From the NCBI RefSeq assembly GCF_016859125.1, contig NZ_CP069338.1, positions 4,775,501-4,839,500 on the forward strand: a stretch of DNA of 64,000 nucleotides, in the 5' to 3' direction. Positions 1 through 9,492 of this stretch are shown piece by piece (position 1 is the first letter of the stretch; each line of letters starts with the position of its first letter). The notes under the pieces were generated by a model, which saw only the letters and a list, made by a program, of their open reading frames with translations, did no database searches and was not told the DNA's origin. Position numbers and translations under genes: made by a program. Source of the stretch: Archangium violaceum (GTDB taxonomy: Bacteria > Myxococcota > Myxococcia > Myxococcales > Myxococcaceae).

Positions 1-45
1 ACTTCCACCTCCCTGACGGTGCCCGCGTCCACGGGGGCTCGCACG

Positions 46-1965
46 ATGACGCAGACGGGGAGGGGCACTTCGCTCCCCCTGTCGTCCCCCACGCGCGTGA
101 TGCGCGCGCCGCGCCGCAAGCTGGGGGAGATGCTGGTGTCCGCCGGCAAGCTGTCGGAGACGCAGCTCAAGGGCGCGCTGGAGCGTCAGAAGCGCACCGG
201 TGGACGCATTGGCGAGCTGCTCGTCGCCGAGGGCCACATCACCGAGGAGGACGTGGTTCGCGTCCTGGGCGAGCAGGCCGGCATCCCGTTCATCGCCGAC
301 CAGGTGCTGCGCACCATGCCGGTGCCCAAGGCGCTGCTGGGGCTGCTGCCGCTGGAGAAGGCCGAGCGGCTCGAGGCGGTGCCGGTGACGCAGCAGTCCA
401 AGGAGCTCGTCTGCGCCATGCGCGAGCCGCGAGACCTGGCGCGGCTGGACGAGCTGAAGTTCATCACCGGCTGCCCCGTGCGCGGCATCTACGCCACCGA
501 GGGGGCCATCCGCCGTGCCATCGGCCGCTTCTACCGGGGAGATGACCCGGACCAGATGGACGACTGGTCCCACATGATGCCGTTGGCGAGCGCGGAGACG
601 CCGTCGGGTGTCACGCCCTACGCCGACAAGCACACCCGCACGCGCGAGCGCATGCTGGACGAGTCCGCCTTCGAGGAGGTCGCGGCGGCTCCTCCGCCTC
701 CGCCCGCGTCGCCTCCGCCCGTGCCCGAGCCGGCACCCGCGACGCCCGCGCCCGCCTCGTTGGCGCGCACCATGCTGGTGGTGTCGGATGACGCGGAGCT
801 GCGCGAGGCGGCGGTGCGGCTGTTCACGCGGCAGGGCGTGGCGGCCTCCGGCAGCAGCGCGGTGGACGTGGAGCGGGCGGTGGCGCTCGGTGGCACCGAG
901 GTGGCGCTGGTGGCCGCGGACACCGTCCGGGACGCGCCCTCGGTGGTGTCGCGGCTGATGAAGGTGGCGCCCTCGGTGGAGGTGCGCGTGTTGCCCTCGC
1001 TGGCCGAGGCCCTCGGGGGTGAGGCGGGTCCGCTGGGCCGCGCGTCGCGGTTGCATGCGCGCGTGGTGGACGCGGCGCTCGCGGCGCTCGGTGGAGTCGG
1101 GGTGCAGGGGGCCTCGCTCGCCAAGCTGGCCCGGCGTGTGGCCCGGCGACTGGGAGCGGGGTGCGCGGAAGCCGAGCGGGCCTCCGCGGTGGCCTATGCG
1201 TTGGCGCTCGCGGCCTTCCAGGAGTCGAGTGAGCGCTTCTCGCGGCCCTCGTGCGAGGCGGTGCGGGCCATTCTCGGCCGGGACGCGGGCGAGCTGGCCA
1301 GCCTCATTGGGGCGTGTACCCGGGAGGCGCCGCTGCTCACCGAGAACGCCAACAAGGCCACGCTGGCGCTGGCCGCGGCGGTGTCGCTGCTCGAGGTGGC
1401 GGGGACGGCCACGCTGGTGGCGTCGAGCGCCTCGCAGGCGCTGGTGAAGCTGCGCACCGAGAGCCGGCTGCCGGGGGTGGCCCTGGAGGCGCTCTCCGCG
1501 GAGGTGATGGAGCTGGTGCTGGGCGACAGGGCCTCGCACACGGTGGTGCTCGCGGAGCCCAACCCGGCGCGGGCCTCGGCGCTCCAGGCGCGTTTCCTCG
1601 CGGATGGGGTGCGGGTGGTGCTCGCCGACTCCGCGGCCCGGGTTCGCACGCTGCTGTCGCAGGGTAGCCAGGCGCTCGTCGTGGCGGCGCGGCTGCCGGA
1701 TGGGGACGGTGCCTCGCTCACCCGCGCGTTGCGCTCCGCGGAGGAGACGACCTCGCTGCCCATCTTCGTGCTGGCGCCCGCGGAGGATCCGGGGCTGGTG
1801 GAAGCCGGGCTGGACGCCGGCGCGGACGACGTCCTCACGTACCCGGTCAACCCGGACGTGCTGGTGGCGAAGCTGCGGCGTGCCCTGCAACCGCGCAGGG
1901 TGTCCGTGACGCCGGCTCCAGCGCCCGTGGCGGCGACGATGACCGCCGCCTTCATGAACGCCTAG
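46..1965 (+). CDS. MshEN-domain protein with two degenerate receiver-like domains
   Basis: The N-terminal part (about residues 25-160) has two tandem copies of the MshEN signature: KLGEMLVSAG...LERQ and RIGELLVAEG...LGEQ. MshEN domains of type II secretion and pilus ATPases bind cyclic di-GMP through such motifs, so a c-di-GMP sensor is inferred. A Pro/Ala-rich linker follows, then a receiver-like stretch starting TMLVVSDD and a second receiver-like domain at the C-terminus (TVVLAEPN...GADDVLTYP). In the C-terminal domain the usual phosphoacceptor Asp is Ala (ALVVAARLPDGDG) and the Lys before Pro is Tyr, so it looks unphosphorylatable. There is no ATPase. The frame is open to the window edge; ATG at 46 was chosen, but GTG 19, ATG 100 or a start outside the window are possible. 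Confidence 0.75.
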   Translation: MTQTGRGTSLPLSSPTRVMRAPRRKLGEMLVSAGKLSETQLKGALERQKRTGGRIGELLVAEGHITEEDVVRVLGEQAGIPFIADQVLRTMPVPKALLGLLPLEKAERLEAVPVTQQSKELVCAMREPRDLARLDELKFITGCPVRGIYATEGAIRRAIGRFYRGDDPDQMDDWSHMMPLASAETPSGVTPYADKHTRTRERMLDESAFEEVAAAPPPPPASPPPVPEPAPATPAPASLARTMLVVSDDAELREAAVRLFTRQGVAASGSSAVDVERAVALGGTEVALVAADTVRDAPSVVSRLMKVAPSVEVRVLPSLAEALGGEAGPLGRASRLHARVVDAALAALGGVGVQGASLAKLARRVARRLGAGCAEAERASAVAYALALAAFQESSERFSRPSCEAVRAILGRDAGELASLIGACTREAPLLTENANKATLALAAAVSLLEVAGTATLVASSASQALVKLRTESRLPGVALEALSAEVMELVLGDRASHTVVLAEPNPARASALQARFLADGVRVVLADSAARVRTLLSQGSQALVVAARLPDGDGASLTRALRSAEETTSLPIFVLAPAEDPGLVEAGLDAGADDVLTYPVNPDVLVAKLRRALQPRRVSVTPAPAPVAATMTAAFMNA

Positions 1966-1971
1966 TGGCAC

Positions 1972-2010
1972 CCTCTCCCTCCGGGAGAGGGCGGGGGGTG
2001 AGGGTAGTCG
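1972..2010 (+). repeat. REP-like palindromic element, copy 1
   Basis: A hairpin (CCCTCTCCC, loop TCC, GGGAGAGGG) is followed by a G-run and TGAGGGTA. It lies directly after the stop of the MshEN gene. The same unit recurs at about 6950 and, inverted, at about 7059. It may serve as a terminator or be a small dispersed repeat. Confidence 0.7.
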
Positions 2011-2041
2011 TCACCCGGATTCCCACCCAGGGCCGCGCGAG

Positions 2042-2896
2042 TCAGTGCCGGGTGCCGTGCTTCCCACCGCGCAACCTGTCGAGGAGCGTGGTGGCCGCTT
2101 CGAGGGGATGGGTCGCGTAATGCCTGACGACCTCGGCGCGAGGCAATCGCACCGTCCGGCCCCAGGGGCCACGCGTCCGGCGCTTCGGCGCGGTGTCCTC
2201 CGCCGATGCCTCGAGCGGTGGGGCAGGGGGCTGCACCTCGGCGTTGCCGGCCTGGTGGGTGGGCTCCTCGGACATCGGCACGTAGCGGGGTGAGCGGACG
2301 GTGCCTCGCTCCACCTGGAGGGGGTACGCCTCGGCATGCTTCGTCGTGGCCACCCGCGGTGCGGTGAGCGACTCCGGCCCCATCCGCTCGTCCAGGGGCC
2401 GCTGTTCGTCGCGCGCGCGTCTGGCGGACCAGAAGACCTCCACGAGGTCCGTTGCCTCCAATCCGTGGCGTGGCTGTGCGGGGGCCTGCTCGAGCACGAT
2501 GCCGTGCTCATCCACCGCGTGGATCTCCTCGAGGCGCATCCGGTGCTCGCGCGTGACGACGATCCTTCGCTCGAGCACGAACCCCTCGCCATCCACGGAG
2601 AGGACGCGTCCAATGGGCTCGCCATCGCGGTTGCGGACGAGCATTCCCACGTGAATCCCCGGCTGGGACGGCTCTGGCGCCGGGAGGGTGTCCGGACGAA
2701 CCTGGCTCGCGTCGAGCGGCTCTGGCAGGGCCTCCACGTGCACCACGTGCCCTCCCTTGTCCGCCGAGCCGCGCACCGCCTCGCTCTCCGCGGGCGTATG
2801 CGGGGCCCGCTCCTCGAAGCCGTCGCCTTCCAGGTTGCGTTGCCGCTGCTCGCTCGTGCTCCCGTAGCCCTCCCGCGGCTTCTGATCGCCTGCCAT
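2042..2896 (-). CDS. Hypothetical protein with PRC-barrel-like segment
   Basis: About 284 residues, hydrophilic, no signal peptide. A central stretch (GMLVRNRDGEPIGRVLSVDG, then a strand-rich segment to about IVLEQ) resembles a small PRC-barrel or DUF2171-like beta domain, the type found in stress and photosynthetic proteins. The rest is charged, low-complexity sequence with a basic C-terminus. ATG 2896 is preferred over the upstream in-frame ATG at 2923 because AGGAG sits 7 bases before it. It is divergent from the lipoprotein gene at 3162 across a 265-bp spacer that probably holds both promoters. The function is not recognised. Confidence 0.6.
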   Translation of the reverse strand: MAGDQKPREGYGSTSEQRQRNLEGDGFEERAPHTPAESEAVRGSADKGGHVVHVEALPEPLDASQVRPDTLPAPEPSQPGIHVGMLVRNRDGEPIGRVLSVDGEGFVLERRIVVTREHRMRLEEIHAVDEHGIVLEQAPAQPRHGLEATDLVEVFWSARRARDEQRPLDERMGPESLTAPRVATTKHAEAYPLQVERGTVRSPRYVPMSEEPTHQAGNAEVQPPAPPLEASAEDTAPKRRTRGPWGRTVRLPRAEVVRHYATHPLEAATTLLDRLRGGKHGTRH

Positions 2897-3161
2897 GGCC
2901 CGCTCCTGGGTGAGAAAGTCCAAGCCCTGACGTTTGGGACGGGGAGGGGGTGTCGCAACCGGGGCCGGACGAGGCCCTCCTCATTGCCCTCCAGGCGAGC
3001 GAGTACCTGGGGCCACGCCACCGTGGTCTGGCACCCACGCCGTCCGAGGCGCGTCCCGGCCCATCCCGGGCTTCCGGGCGGCACGTCTGCTGCAGGACCC
3101 ATCGGCCGGCGAGGGGAATGTTCCCCCCGCTCGGCTGTCGACGGAGACGCGCCCCACTGCT

Positions 3162-5348
3162 ATGCACACCCACACCATGGATGTCCGCCCCTCTCCGCGC
3201 CGCGCACTGCTGGTTGCGCTGACGTTGCTGATGACCGCCTGCAAGACGCCTTCCGCCGTGGGCGGTGGCTCTTCCCCGGGCCATTCTTCTGGTTCTTCCT
3301 CGTCCCAGAAGGGCCGCGACGACGTGCCCCAGGGAGATCCGTTCCCGACGAAGCCCTCCGTCGAGGCCCGCAAGGACGAGCAGGCCGACAGGGCACTCGC
3401 CCAGGCCATCGCCCAGGCCGAGACGGCGCCCCGCAAGCAGGCCGCCGAGTCCTTCCTCGCCGTGCGCAAGGCGTACCCGGAGACGACCGCCGGCCAGGAG
3501 GCCCTCTACCGGGCGGGCGTGCTCTTCTACGACTCGCAGGACTTCGCCAACGCGCGCAAGAGCTTCAACGAGCTGCTCTTCGAGAATCCGCTCCACCCGC
3601 AGGCCGCGGACGCCAAGCGCCGGCTGGGCCGTGCCGCGCTGGAGGTGGGCGCCTACCGCGATGCGTACCAGATGCTCTACAGCCTCGCGGAGAACGCCCA
3701 GGGCGACGAGCGCGCCCAGCTGCTCGAGCAGGCCGCCCAGGCCGCGGAGAAGGCGGGCCTCTTCGGCCAGGCGCTGCAAATCTCCGTGGACCTGGCCGGC
3801 AACGCGCGGACACCCGAGGCGCAGCAGGCCGCGGTGGCCCGGGTGCAGCAATTGGTGGAGGGCCGCGCGGGCTTCATGGACGTGGCCCGGGTGATGGAGG
3901 AGCTGTCTCCGTCCAACCCCGCCTGGCCGGTGCTGAGCTTCAAGCTGGCGCGCATCTACTACCACCTGCGTGACTGGACGCGGCTGGAGGAGACGCTCAA
4001 CCGTTTCCTCGCGGAGGCGCCCAACCATCCGTTCGCCGGCCAGGCCCGCGAGCTGCTGGCGCGCGCCACCCGGCGCGTGGAGGTGCGCTCCAAGACGGTG
4101 GGCGTGCTGCTGCCCATGTCCGGCAAGTACAAGGCCGTGGGCGAGGCGGTGCTGCGCGGCGTGAAGCTGGCGCTGGCCGGCAGTGACGTGGAGCTCGTCG
4201 TCAAGGACACGCAGGGCGACATGAACGTCACCGGGCAGGCCCTGGAGCAGCTCGCCTTCGACGAGGGCGCCATCGCCGTGCTGGGCCCCATCACCTCCGA
4301 CGAGTCCCGGCGCGCCGCGCTGCTGGCCGAGGAGCTCCAGGTGCCCCTGCTCACGCTCACGCGCCAGGAGGACATCACCAACATCGGCCCCTTCATCTTC
4401 CGCAACATGCTGACGAACTCGGCGCAGGCGCAGGCCATCGCCGACTTCGCGATGAAGCAGAAGGGCTTCAAGAGCTTCGCGATGCTCTACCCCAACCTTC
4501 CGTACGGGGTGGAGCTGGCCAACGACTTCTGGGACCACGTGGTGCGGAACGGTGGCCAGGTGCGCGGCGCGGAGACGTACGACCACGACCAGACGACCTT
4601 CACCAGCGAGGCCAAGAAGCTGGTGGGCCGCTACTACCTGGAGGACCGGCTCGACTACGTCGAGGGCGTGCGCGAGGTGCAGCAGCAGACCTCCGGCCAG
4701 GACGCGTTCCGCAGGCGCAAGGCCATGGAGAAGATGAAGGGCAACGTGGAGCCCATCGTCGACTTCGACGCCATCTTCATCCCCGACGAGTGGAAGCGGG
4801 TGAGCCTGGTGGCTCCGGCACTGGCGGTGGAGGACATCGTCACCAACGCGTGCGACGCGCGCGACCTGGAGCGCATCCGCAAGACGACGGGCAAGAAGGA
4901 CCTCAAGACGGTGATGCTGTTGGGCACCAACGCGTGGAGCAGCGGCAAGGGCGCCAGCGGCCTGCCCGAGCTCGTCGAGCGCGGCGGCAAGTTCGTCACC
5001 TGCTCGGTGTATGTGGACGGCTTCTTCGTGGACTCGCAGCGGCCGGCCACGCAGCGCTTCGTGAAGGCCTACCGCAAGGAGTACAACGCGGACCCGAGCC
5101 TGCTGGAGGCCTACGGCTACGACTCGGCGCGCATGGTGCGCCAGCTGCTCGAATCGAAGCAGCCCCCGACGAGCCGCGGCGAGTTCCGCGAGGCCCTGGC
5201 CAACCTGAAGGACTTCGACGGCGCCACCGGCAAGACGGCCTTCGACGAGAAGCGCGAGGCGCGCAAGCCCCTGTTCCTCCTGTCCGTGGACAACAAGGGC
5301 GTCAACGAGGTGCAGCAGGACAAGACGGCGGCGCTGGGGGGCTCGTGA
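3162..5348 (+). CDS. LpoA-like lipoprotein (TPR plus periplasmic binding fold)
   Basis: The signal peptide ends in a lipobox (LLMTACK), so this should be an outer-membrane or periplasmic lipoprotein of 728 residues. The N-terminal third is TPR-like (AESFLAVRKAYPE..., ALYRAGVLFYDSQDF...). The C-terminal part starts with VGVLLPMSGKYKAVGEAVLR and continues as a type-1 periplasmic-binding (Peripla_BP_6) fold. This order matches LpoA-type penicillin-binding-protein activators and ABC-type substrate-binding lipoproteins; a role in cell-wall synthesis is inferred from architecture only. ATG 3162 (or 3177) fits the signal peptide better than the longer frame from 2934. The stop overlaps the GTG of the next lipoprotein gene by 4 bases, so the two are probably co-translated. 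Confidence 0.8.
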   Translation: MHTHTMDVRPSPRRALLVALTLLMTACKTPSAVGGGSSPGHSSGSSSSQKGRDDVPQGDPFPTKPSVEARKDEQADRALAQAIAQAETAPRKQAAESFLAVRKAYPETTAGQEALYRAGVLFYDSQDFANARKSFNELLFENPLHPQAADAKRRLGRAALEVGAYRDAYQMLYSLAENAQGDERAQLLEQAAQAAEKAGLFGQALQISVDLAGNARTPEAQQAAVARVQQLVEGRAGFMDVARVMEELSPSNPAWPVLSFKLARIYYHLRDWTRLEETLNRFLAEAPNHPFAGQARELLARATRRVEVRSKTVGVLLPMSGKYKAVGEAVLRGVKLALAGSDVELVVKDTQGDMNVTGQALEQLAFDEGAIAVLGPITSDESRRAALLAEELQVPLLTLTRQEDITNIGPFIFRNMLTNSAQAQAIADFAMKQKGFKSFAMLYPNLPYGVELANDFWDHVVRNGGQVRGAETYDHDQTTFTSEAKKLVGRYYLEDRLDYVEGVREVQQQTSGQDAFRRRKAMEKMKGNVEPIVDFDAIFIPDEWKRVSLVAPALAVEDIVTNACDARDLERIRKTTGKKDLKTVMLLGTNAWSSGKGASGLPELVERGGKFVTCSVYVDGFFVDSQRPATQRFVKAYRKEYNADPSLLEAYGYDSARMVRQLLESKQPPTSRGEFREALANLKDFDGATGKTAFDEKREARKPLFLLSVDNKGVNEVQQDKTAALGGS

Positions 5349-6973
5349 GCATTGCCGCGCCCCGCGCGCTGCTGGTGGTGGGTTGGTTGGCGCTCGCGGG
5401 TTGTCGGCACGCGGCGCCAGTCCTCGCTCCGGACGTCGCCTCCCGGCTGGAGTCCACGCCGGGGGCGTTCCTGTCGGGTGAGGTGGTGGGACTCGAGGAC
5501 GGCGCCGTCCTCGACCGCAAGGACTTCGTCTGGACGCTGGCCTTCTCGCCGGATGCCTCGCGCGTGGCCTACTCGCACCTGGGCGCGCGCGAGTACCTGC
5601 TCGCCCTGTGGACGCTGCGGCCCGCGCCGGCGCTCGTGGCGAACACGGCCCTCAACTCCTCCGAGTTCGACGTGGAGGCGTTGGCCTTCTCCCCGGATGG
5701 CTCGCTGCTGGCGAGCGCGGGCTGGGACGGGGTGGTGCGCCTGTTCGACGCGTCCACCGGCGCGCGGAAGGCCAGCCTGCGCACCGACGAGCCGCTCACC
5801 GCGGTGGCCTTCCATCCCTCCGGGAACTACCTCGTGGTGGGCAGTGCCCAGGGGCTCGTCACCGTGCTGCGCGTGGCGGACCTGGGCTTCTCCTTCGAGG
5901 CGCGGCCCCATGCGGACCGGGTGAGCGCGCTCGTCTTCTCGCCGGAGGGGACGCTGTACTCGGGGAGCTGGGACAAGCACCTGCGGGTCTTCGACTCGCG
6001 CGAGGAGGCGCTGCGCGGGGAGCAGACGCGGCTGCGCTTCGAGCGGCGCGGCGGCCATGCCGTGGTGACGGGGACCGTGAATGGCAAGGCGTTGGTGGCC
6101 TTCGCGCTGGATGCACGCACCCCGGCCATCGTGCTCGGGACGCAGGCGGCGGCGACGGCGGGCATCGACACGGCCTTCCTGCGGGAGACGGTGTCCCTGC
6201 CCACGGCGCTCGGCACCTCCCTGGCGAGGGTGGCCCGTGGCCAGCACCTGCGCCTCAAGGGATTGGAATTGGACGGGGTGGACGTGGCGGTGTGTGACGC
6301 GTGCCTGCCCCCGGGTGTGTCCGGCGTGTTGGGCGCGCCCTTCTCCGAGCGCGTGGGCGTGGCCTTCGACGACGCCACGGGCGAGGCCGTCCTCACCATG
6401 AATGCGCCCGCGCAGGTGAAGCCGCGGGAGGAGCGGGGACTGGTGCTCGCTCCGCGTGCGGACTTCACCTTCCCGGCGCACGTCAACGACGTCTCCGTGG
6501 ATGGGGCCGGGCGCCGCCTGGGCGTGGCCTTCTCCGAGTCCAGGGCCGAGCGCAACCGCACCATCTACGAGCGCGAGAAGAAGGGCCTCGTCGAGCCGCC
6601 CGCCGAGTGGAACGCCGCTGCGGTGGTGGACGCGGCCTCTGGCCAGGTGCTGCGCAAGTGGACGCAGCACCGGGGCGTGGTGGCCTCGGTGGGCATTTCT
6701 CCGGACGGGCGCGCGCTGGCGAGCGGTGGCTGGGACAAGCGGCTCTACGTGTGGCGCGAGGGCCAGGAGACGCCGGTGGCCGAGCGGGGATTCGGCTGGT
6801 CCGTGCGCCGGGTGCGTTTCAGCCCGGACGGGCGGCAGGTGGGCGTGGCCGCGTGGACGCCGCAGAAGGCCGTGGGCAACCAGGAGAGCGAGCCCGCCGC
6901 GGCGCTCTTCTTCGTGCGCTACTCCGCTCCTACCGTGAACATCCCCTCTCCCTCTGGGAGAGGGCCAGGGTGA
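5345..6973 (+). CDS. WD40-repeat lipoprotein
   Basis: It begins with GTG overlapping the previous stop (GTGA). The signal peptide ends LALAGC, a lipobox. The body has repeated WD40 units, for example LAFSPDGSLLASAGWDGVVR and VGISPDGRALASGGWDKRLY, separated by less regular blades, consistent with a beta-propeller held in the cell envelope. With the upstream LpoA-like lipoprotein it forms a two-gene unit, so a shared envelope task is plausible. The last dozen codons (NIPSPSGRGPG) lie inside a REP-like hairpin, which suggests the original stop was lost or the repeat was captured as the tail. Confidence 0.8.
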   Translation: MSIAAPRALLVVGWLALAGCRHAAPVLAPDVASRLESTPGAFLSGEVVGLEDGAVLDRKDFVWTLAFSPDASRVAYSHLGAREYLLALWTLRPAPALVANTALNSSEFDVEALAFSPDGSLLASAGWDGVVRLFDASTGARKASLRTDEPLTAVAFHPSGNYLVVGSAQGLVTVLRVADLGFSFEARPHADRVSALVFSPEGTLYSGSWDKHLRVFDSREEALRGEQTRLRFERRGGHAVVTGTVNGKALVAFALDARTPAIVLGTQAAATAGIDTAFLRETVSLPTALGTSLARVARGQHLRLKGLELDGVDVAVCDACLPPGVSGVLGAPFSERVGVAFDDATGEAVLTMNAPAQVKPREERGLVLAPRADFTFPAHVNDVSVDGAGRRLGVAFSESRAERNRTIYEREKKGLVEPPAEWNAAAVVDAASGQVLRKWTQHRGVVASVGISPDGRALASGGWDKRLYVWREGQETPVAERGFGWSVRRVRFSPDGRQVGVAAWTPQKAVGNQESEPAAALFFVRYSAPTVNIPSPSGRGPG

Positions 6974-6981
6974 GGGTATTT
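6950..6981 (+). repeat. REP-like palindromic element, copy 2
   Basis: The same hairpin as at 1972 with loop TCT, followed by CCAGGGTGAGGGTA. It encodes the last residues of the WD40 lipoprotein. Together with the inverted copy at 7059 it sits between two converging genes. Confidence 0.7.
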
Positions 6982-7058
6982 CCCTTCCCGTGTTCCTGAC
7001 TGGGAACGGGGACCTGGGGTTCACGCACGAGGCCGAGGGGGGAACACGTGGGGGTCGC

Positions 7059-7093
7059 TACCCTCACCCCCCGCCCTCTCCCAGAGGGAGAGG
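7059..7093 (-). repeat. REP-like palindromic element, copy 3 (inverted)
   Basis: Read on the minus strand this is the same unit (CCCTCTCCCTCTGGGAGAGG, then a G-run and TGAGGGTA). It contains the stop codon of the DNA polymerase gene and faces copy 2 about 80 bp away, a head-to-head arrangement typical of bacterial interspersed palindromes. Confidence 0.7.
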
Positions 7094-9475
7094 GAGCATG
7101 CGCTCGTGCAGCACGGTGAGGATCGGCCGTGCCTGTGCCAGCGATGGCGCGAAGAGCGAGGGCTGTCCAGGGTCCGCGAACACCGCCGCGAAGTCCTCGG
7201 GTGTCAGCGCGCGCACCAGCCGGGCCGCGAATGTCTCGCGCAACAGTCGCACATAGAAGTCGGCGTCATAGTCCCGGGGATCGCTCACGGCTCCGGTGTC
7301 GTCGTCGTCATCCGGGTCGGGCAACAACCCCGCGCGTCCCCCCACCGCTCGATAGACCCGGACGTGCTCGCCGGTAGCCCAGTGCTTCCTCCCGCTCGCC
7401 AGCACGGCCTCGTAGGACAGCTCGCGCCTGCGCCCGCGCGTGGCGAGGTACTGCGCCGGGGTCTTCGTCAGCCGGACACGTGCCGTCACCTCGAGGGTCG
7501 GCACCGCCCGCCGGCGCAGCGCGAGCACGGTCGAGACATAGGCCTCCCTCACGCCCGGAATGTCCCCCGCGAGTAGCAGGGTCAGCGCCCGGCGCAGGAA
7601 GTCCTCGCCGAAGGGCTCCGCGCGACTGGAGCGGAACGCCACGCCCCGCAGGACGAGCGGCCCGTCGTAGGGCTGGAGCGCGTAGTTCTTCGGCTCGTGT
7701 GAGAGCATCGCGGCGTAGCGCCCATCGAACTCGAGCTGGACGCGGGGTGGCAGCAGGGCCGCGACCTCGGAGACCACCCGGCGCTCGTCGGCCTCGCGCC
7801 AGTCGTCTGGGACTGCGAAGTACACGCCGTCCGTGTCCGCCTCCAGCAGCGTGACGCCGCGCCGAGCCAGCTCGCGGCAGAGGAGCCCCAGCACCTCGCG
7901 CCCGCGCCGCGTCACCTCGTTGGCGGCGTGCACGTCCGCGAAGCGCGTGAGGCCCACCGCGCCGAGATAGCCGTAGGCCGAGTTGACCACGATCTTCATC
8001 GCCGCCGAGAGCGCCTCGTGGGTGTGACGTTCCGGCGAGCCGGGTGCCGCGGCACGTGCCCGCGCCTTGGCCGCCAGCCGCTGCTCCACGAGCCGGTCCA
8101 CCAGCGCGAGCAGCACGCCGAGCCGATCCCTCCGCGGCCCTATCCGGTACTCGCGCATCAGCGAGGGATACAGGCTCGCGACGTCGGCCTTCACCACGTG
8201 CCGGGCCACGCCTGTGGCGAACAGGTGGAGCGCCGCTCCGCTGTGGGGAGTCCCGTCGCCCTGCTCGTGCGCGGGCAGCGCGGCTCCCGCTCGGAGATAG
8301 GCGCGCACGAGGAGGGGATCCAACACGCCGGTGGCGGGGCCCGCGTCCGCGAGGCGCTCATAGCGGCGCGGTGCCATGCGGGCGAGCGCGAAGGCGGCAC
8401 CCCCGAGCATGCGCGCGACGCCCGCGGCCTCCGTCACGTCGTCACGGGCGTAGCGCCGCACGCGCTCGGGGTCGCTCCGGTAGACCTCGTACACCCGGGC
8501 CCCTGGAATGTGCTCCCGCTCCGGGCCCGCGAGGCCGAGGTGCCGCGCGACGGCCTTGAGCCCATGCCCCGGCAGCTCCCGGGCCGCGAAGTCGTGCCGC
8601 AGCACGGCGTCCAGCGTGTCGATCAACTCGCGGCCGGGGACCGTGTACCGCGAGCGGCGCATCGGGTCGGCCGAGCGCCCCGCCGTGTCACGCCCGGGAG
8701 TGGCCCCTCGCGAGGCGGGACGTTGCCGCAGGCCCGGTGCGCCGGCTCGTCCCAGCGCCAGGGGCACGCCGAGCCGTTGCGCCCGGCGGGCGAGGAACGG
8801 CAGGTCGAAGCCGTGCAGGTTGTGGTTCTCGATGACATCCGGATCGATGGCGCGGATGCGCGCGACCAGACGCTGGAGGAGCCCGGCCTCGGCCGCGTTG
8901 TCGTCGCCGTGGGCCTCGAGGATGTCGGTCCTGCCCTCGGGGTCGCGAAGCGCCACGAGGAAGATCCGGTCGCGGTCGGGCTCGAGCCCCGTGGTCTCCA
9001 GGTCGAACTGCATGCGGTGCAGGTCGTCGAAGCCGAGCTCGCGGAAGTACGTGCGTCCCGACGCGATGAGGTACTGCTCCTCCGGAGGCGGCGCGAGCAC
9101 CGCGTTCGGACCCAGCTCACGCAGGTGCCCGATGGAACGGCCGAGGCGCCGCGAGGCGCCGTGGAGCACGGCCGCGTTGAGTGCGCGTCCATCATTCGCG
9201 CGGACCACATAGCGAAGCGCGCCGGGTCCCTCGAGCTCCTGGTAGCTCACACGGTGGGGCGCGGGTCCCTCGTGCTCGGGCCGGAGTCTCCCGCCGAGGT
9301 GCGCCAGGTCCTCCAGCGAGGAGAGGACCAGCCAGGGGCGGAAGCGCACATCCTCCCGCACGAGCGAGCCGCTCCCCGGGAGCCTCCGCCAGACGAACGC
9401 ACGGCCGTCGGGCTCCGCCCACACCGAGACGATGCCCGGCGTGGGATCCCAGCCCCAGAGCCACTCGTCCTCCAT
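7064..9475 (-). CDS. polB: Family B DNA polymerase (Pol II type)
   Basis: About 803 residues. The N-terminal 3'-5' exonuclease shows ExoI FDLETTG and a later VIENHNLHGFDLPFL (ExoII-like). The polymerase part has motif A (KADVASLYPSLM), motif B (KIVVNSAYGYLGA) and motif C (EADTDGVYF), so both catalytic aspartate motifs are present. Bacterial family B enzymes act in damage tolerance and replication restart. ATG 9475 (MEDEWLWGWD) is preferred over the longer frame to 9709, whose extra N-terminus is low-complexity and overlaps the next gene. The C-terminal codons lie in a REP-like repeat. It is convergent with the WD40 gene and 17 bp downstream of the reductase gene, possibly in one operon. Confidence 0.9.
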   Translation of the reverse strand: MEDEWLWGWDPTPGIVSVWAEPDGRAFVWRRLPGSGSLVREDVRFRPWLVLSSLEDLAHLGGRLRPEHEGPAPHRVSYQELEGPGALRYVVRANDGRALNAAVLHGASRRLGRSIGHLRELGPNAVLAPPPEEQYLIASGRTYFRELGFDDLHRMQFDLETTGLEPDRDRIFLVALRDPEGRTDILEAHGDDNAAEAGLLQRLVARIRAIDPDVIENHNLHGFDLPFLARRAQRLGVPLALGRAGAPGLRQRPASRGATPGRDTAGRSADPMRRSRYTVPGRELIDTLDAVLRHDFAARELPGHGLKAVARHLGLAGPEREHIPGARVYEVYRSDPERVRRYARDDVTEAAGVARMLGGAAFALARMAPRRYERLADAGPATGVLDPLLVRAYLRAGAALPAHEQGDGTPHSGAALHLFATGVARHVVKADVASLYPSLMREYRIGPRRDRLGVLLALVDRLVEQRLAAKARARAAAPGSPERHTHEALSAAMKIVVNSAYGYLGAVGLTRFADVHAANEVTRRGREVLGLLCRELARRGVTLLEADTDGVYFAVPDDWREADERRVVSEVAALLPPRVQLEFDGRYAAMLSHEPKNYALQPYDGPLVLRGVAFRSSRAEPFGEDFLRRALTLLLAGDIPGVREAYVSTVLALRRRAVPTLEVTARVRLTKTPAQYLATRGRRRELSYEAVLASGRKHWATGEHVRVYRAVGGRAGLLPDPDDDDDTGAVSDPRDYDADFYVRLLRETFAARLVRALTPEDFAAVFADPGQPSLFAPSLAQARPILTVLHERMLPLPLGEGGG

Positions 9476-9492
9476 GGCGTGGGCCCTCACCC

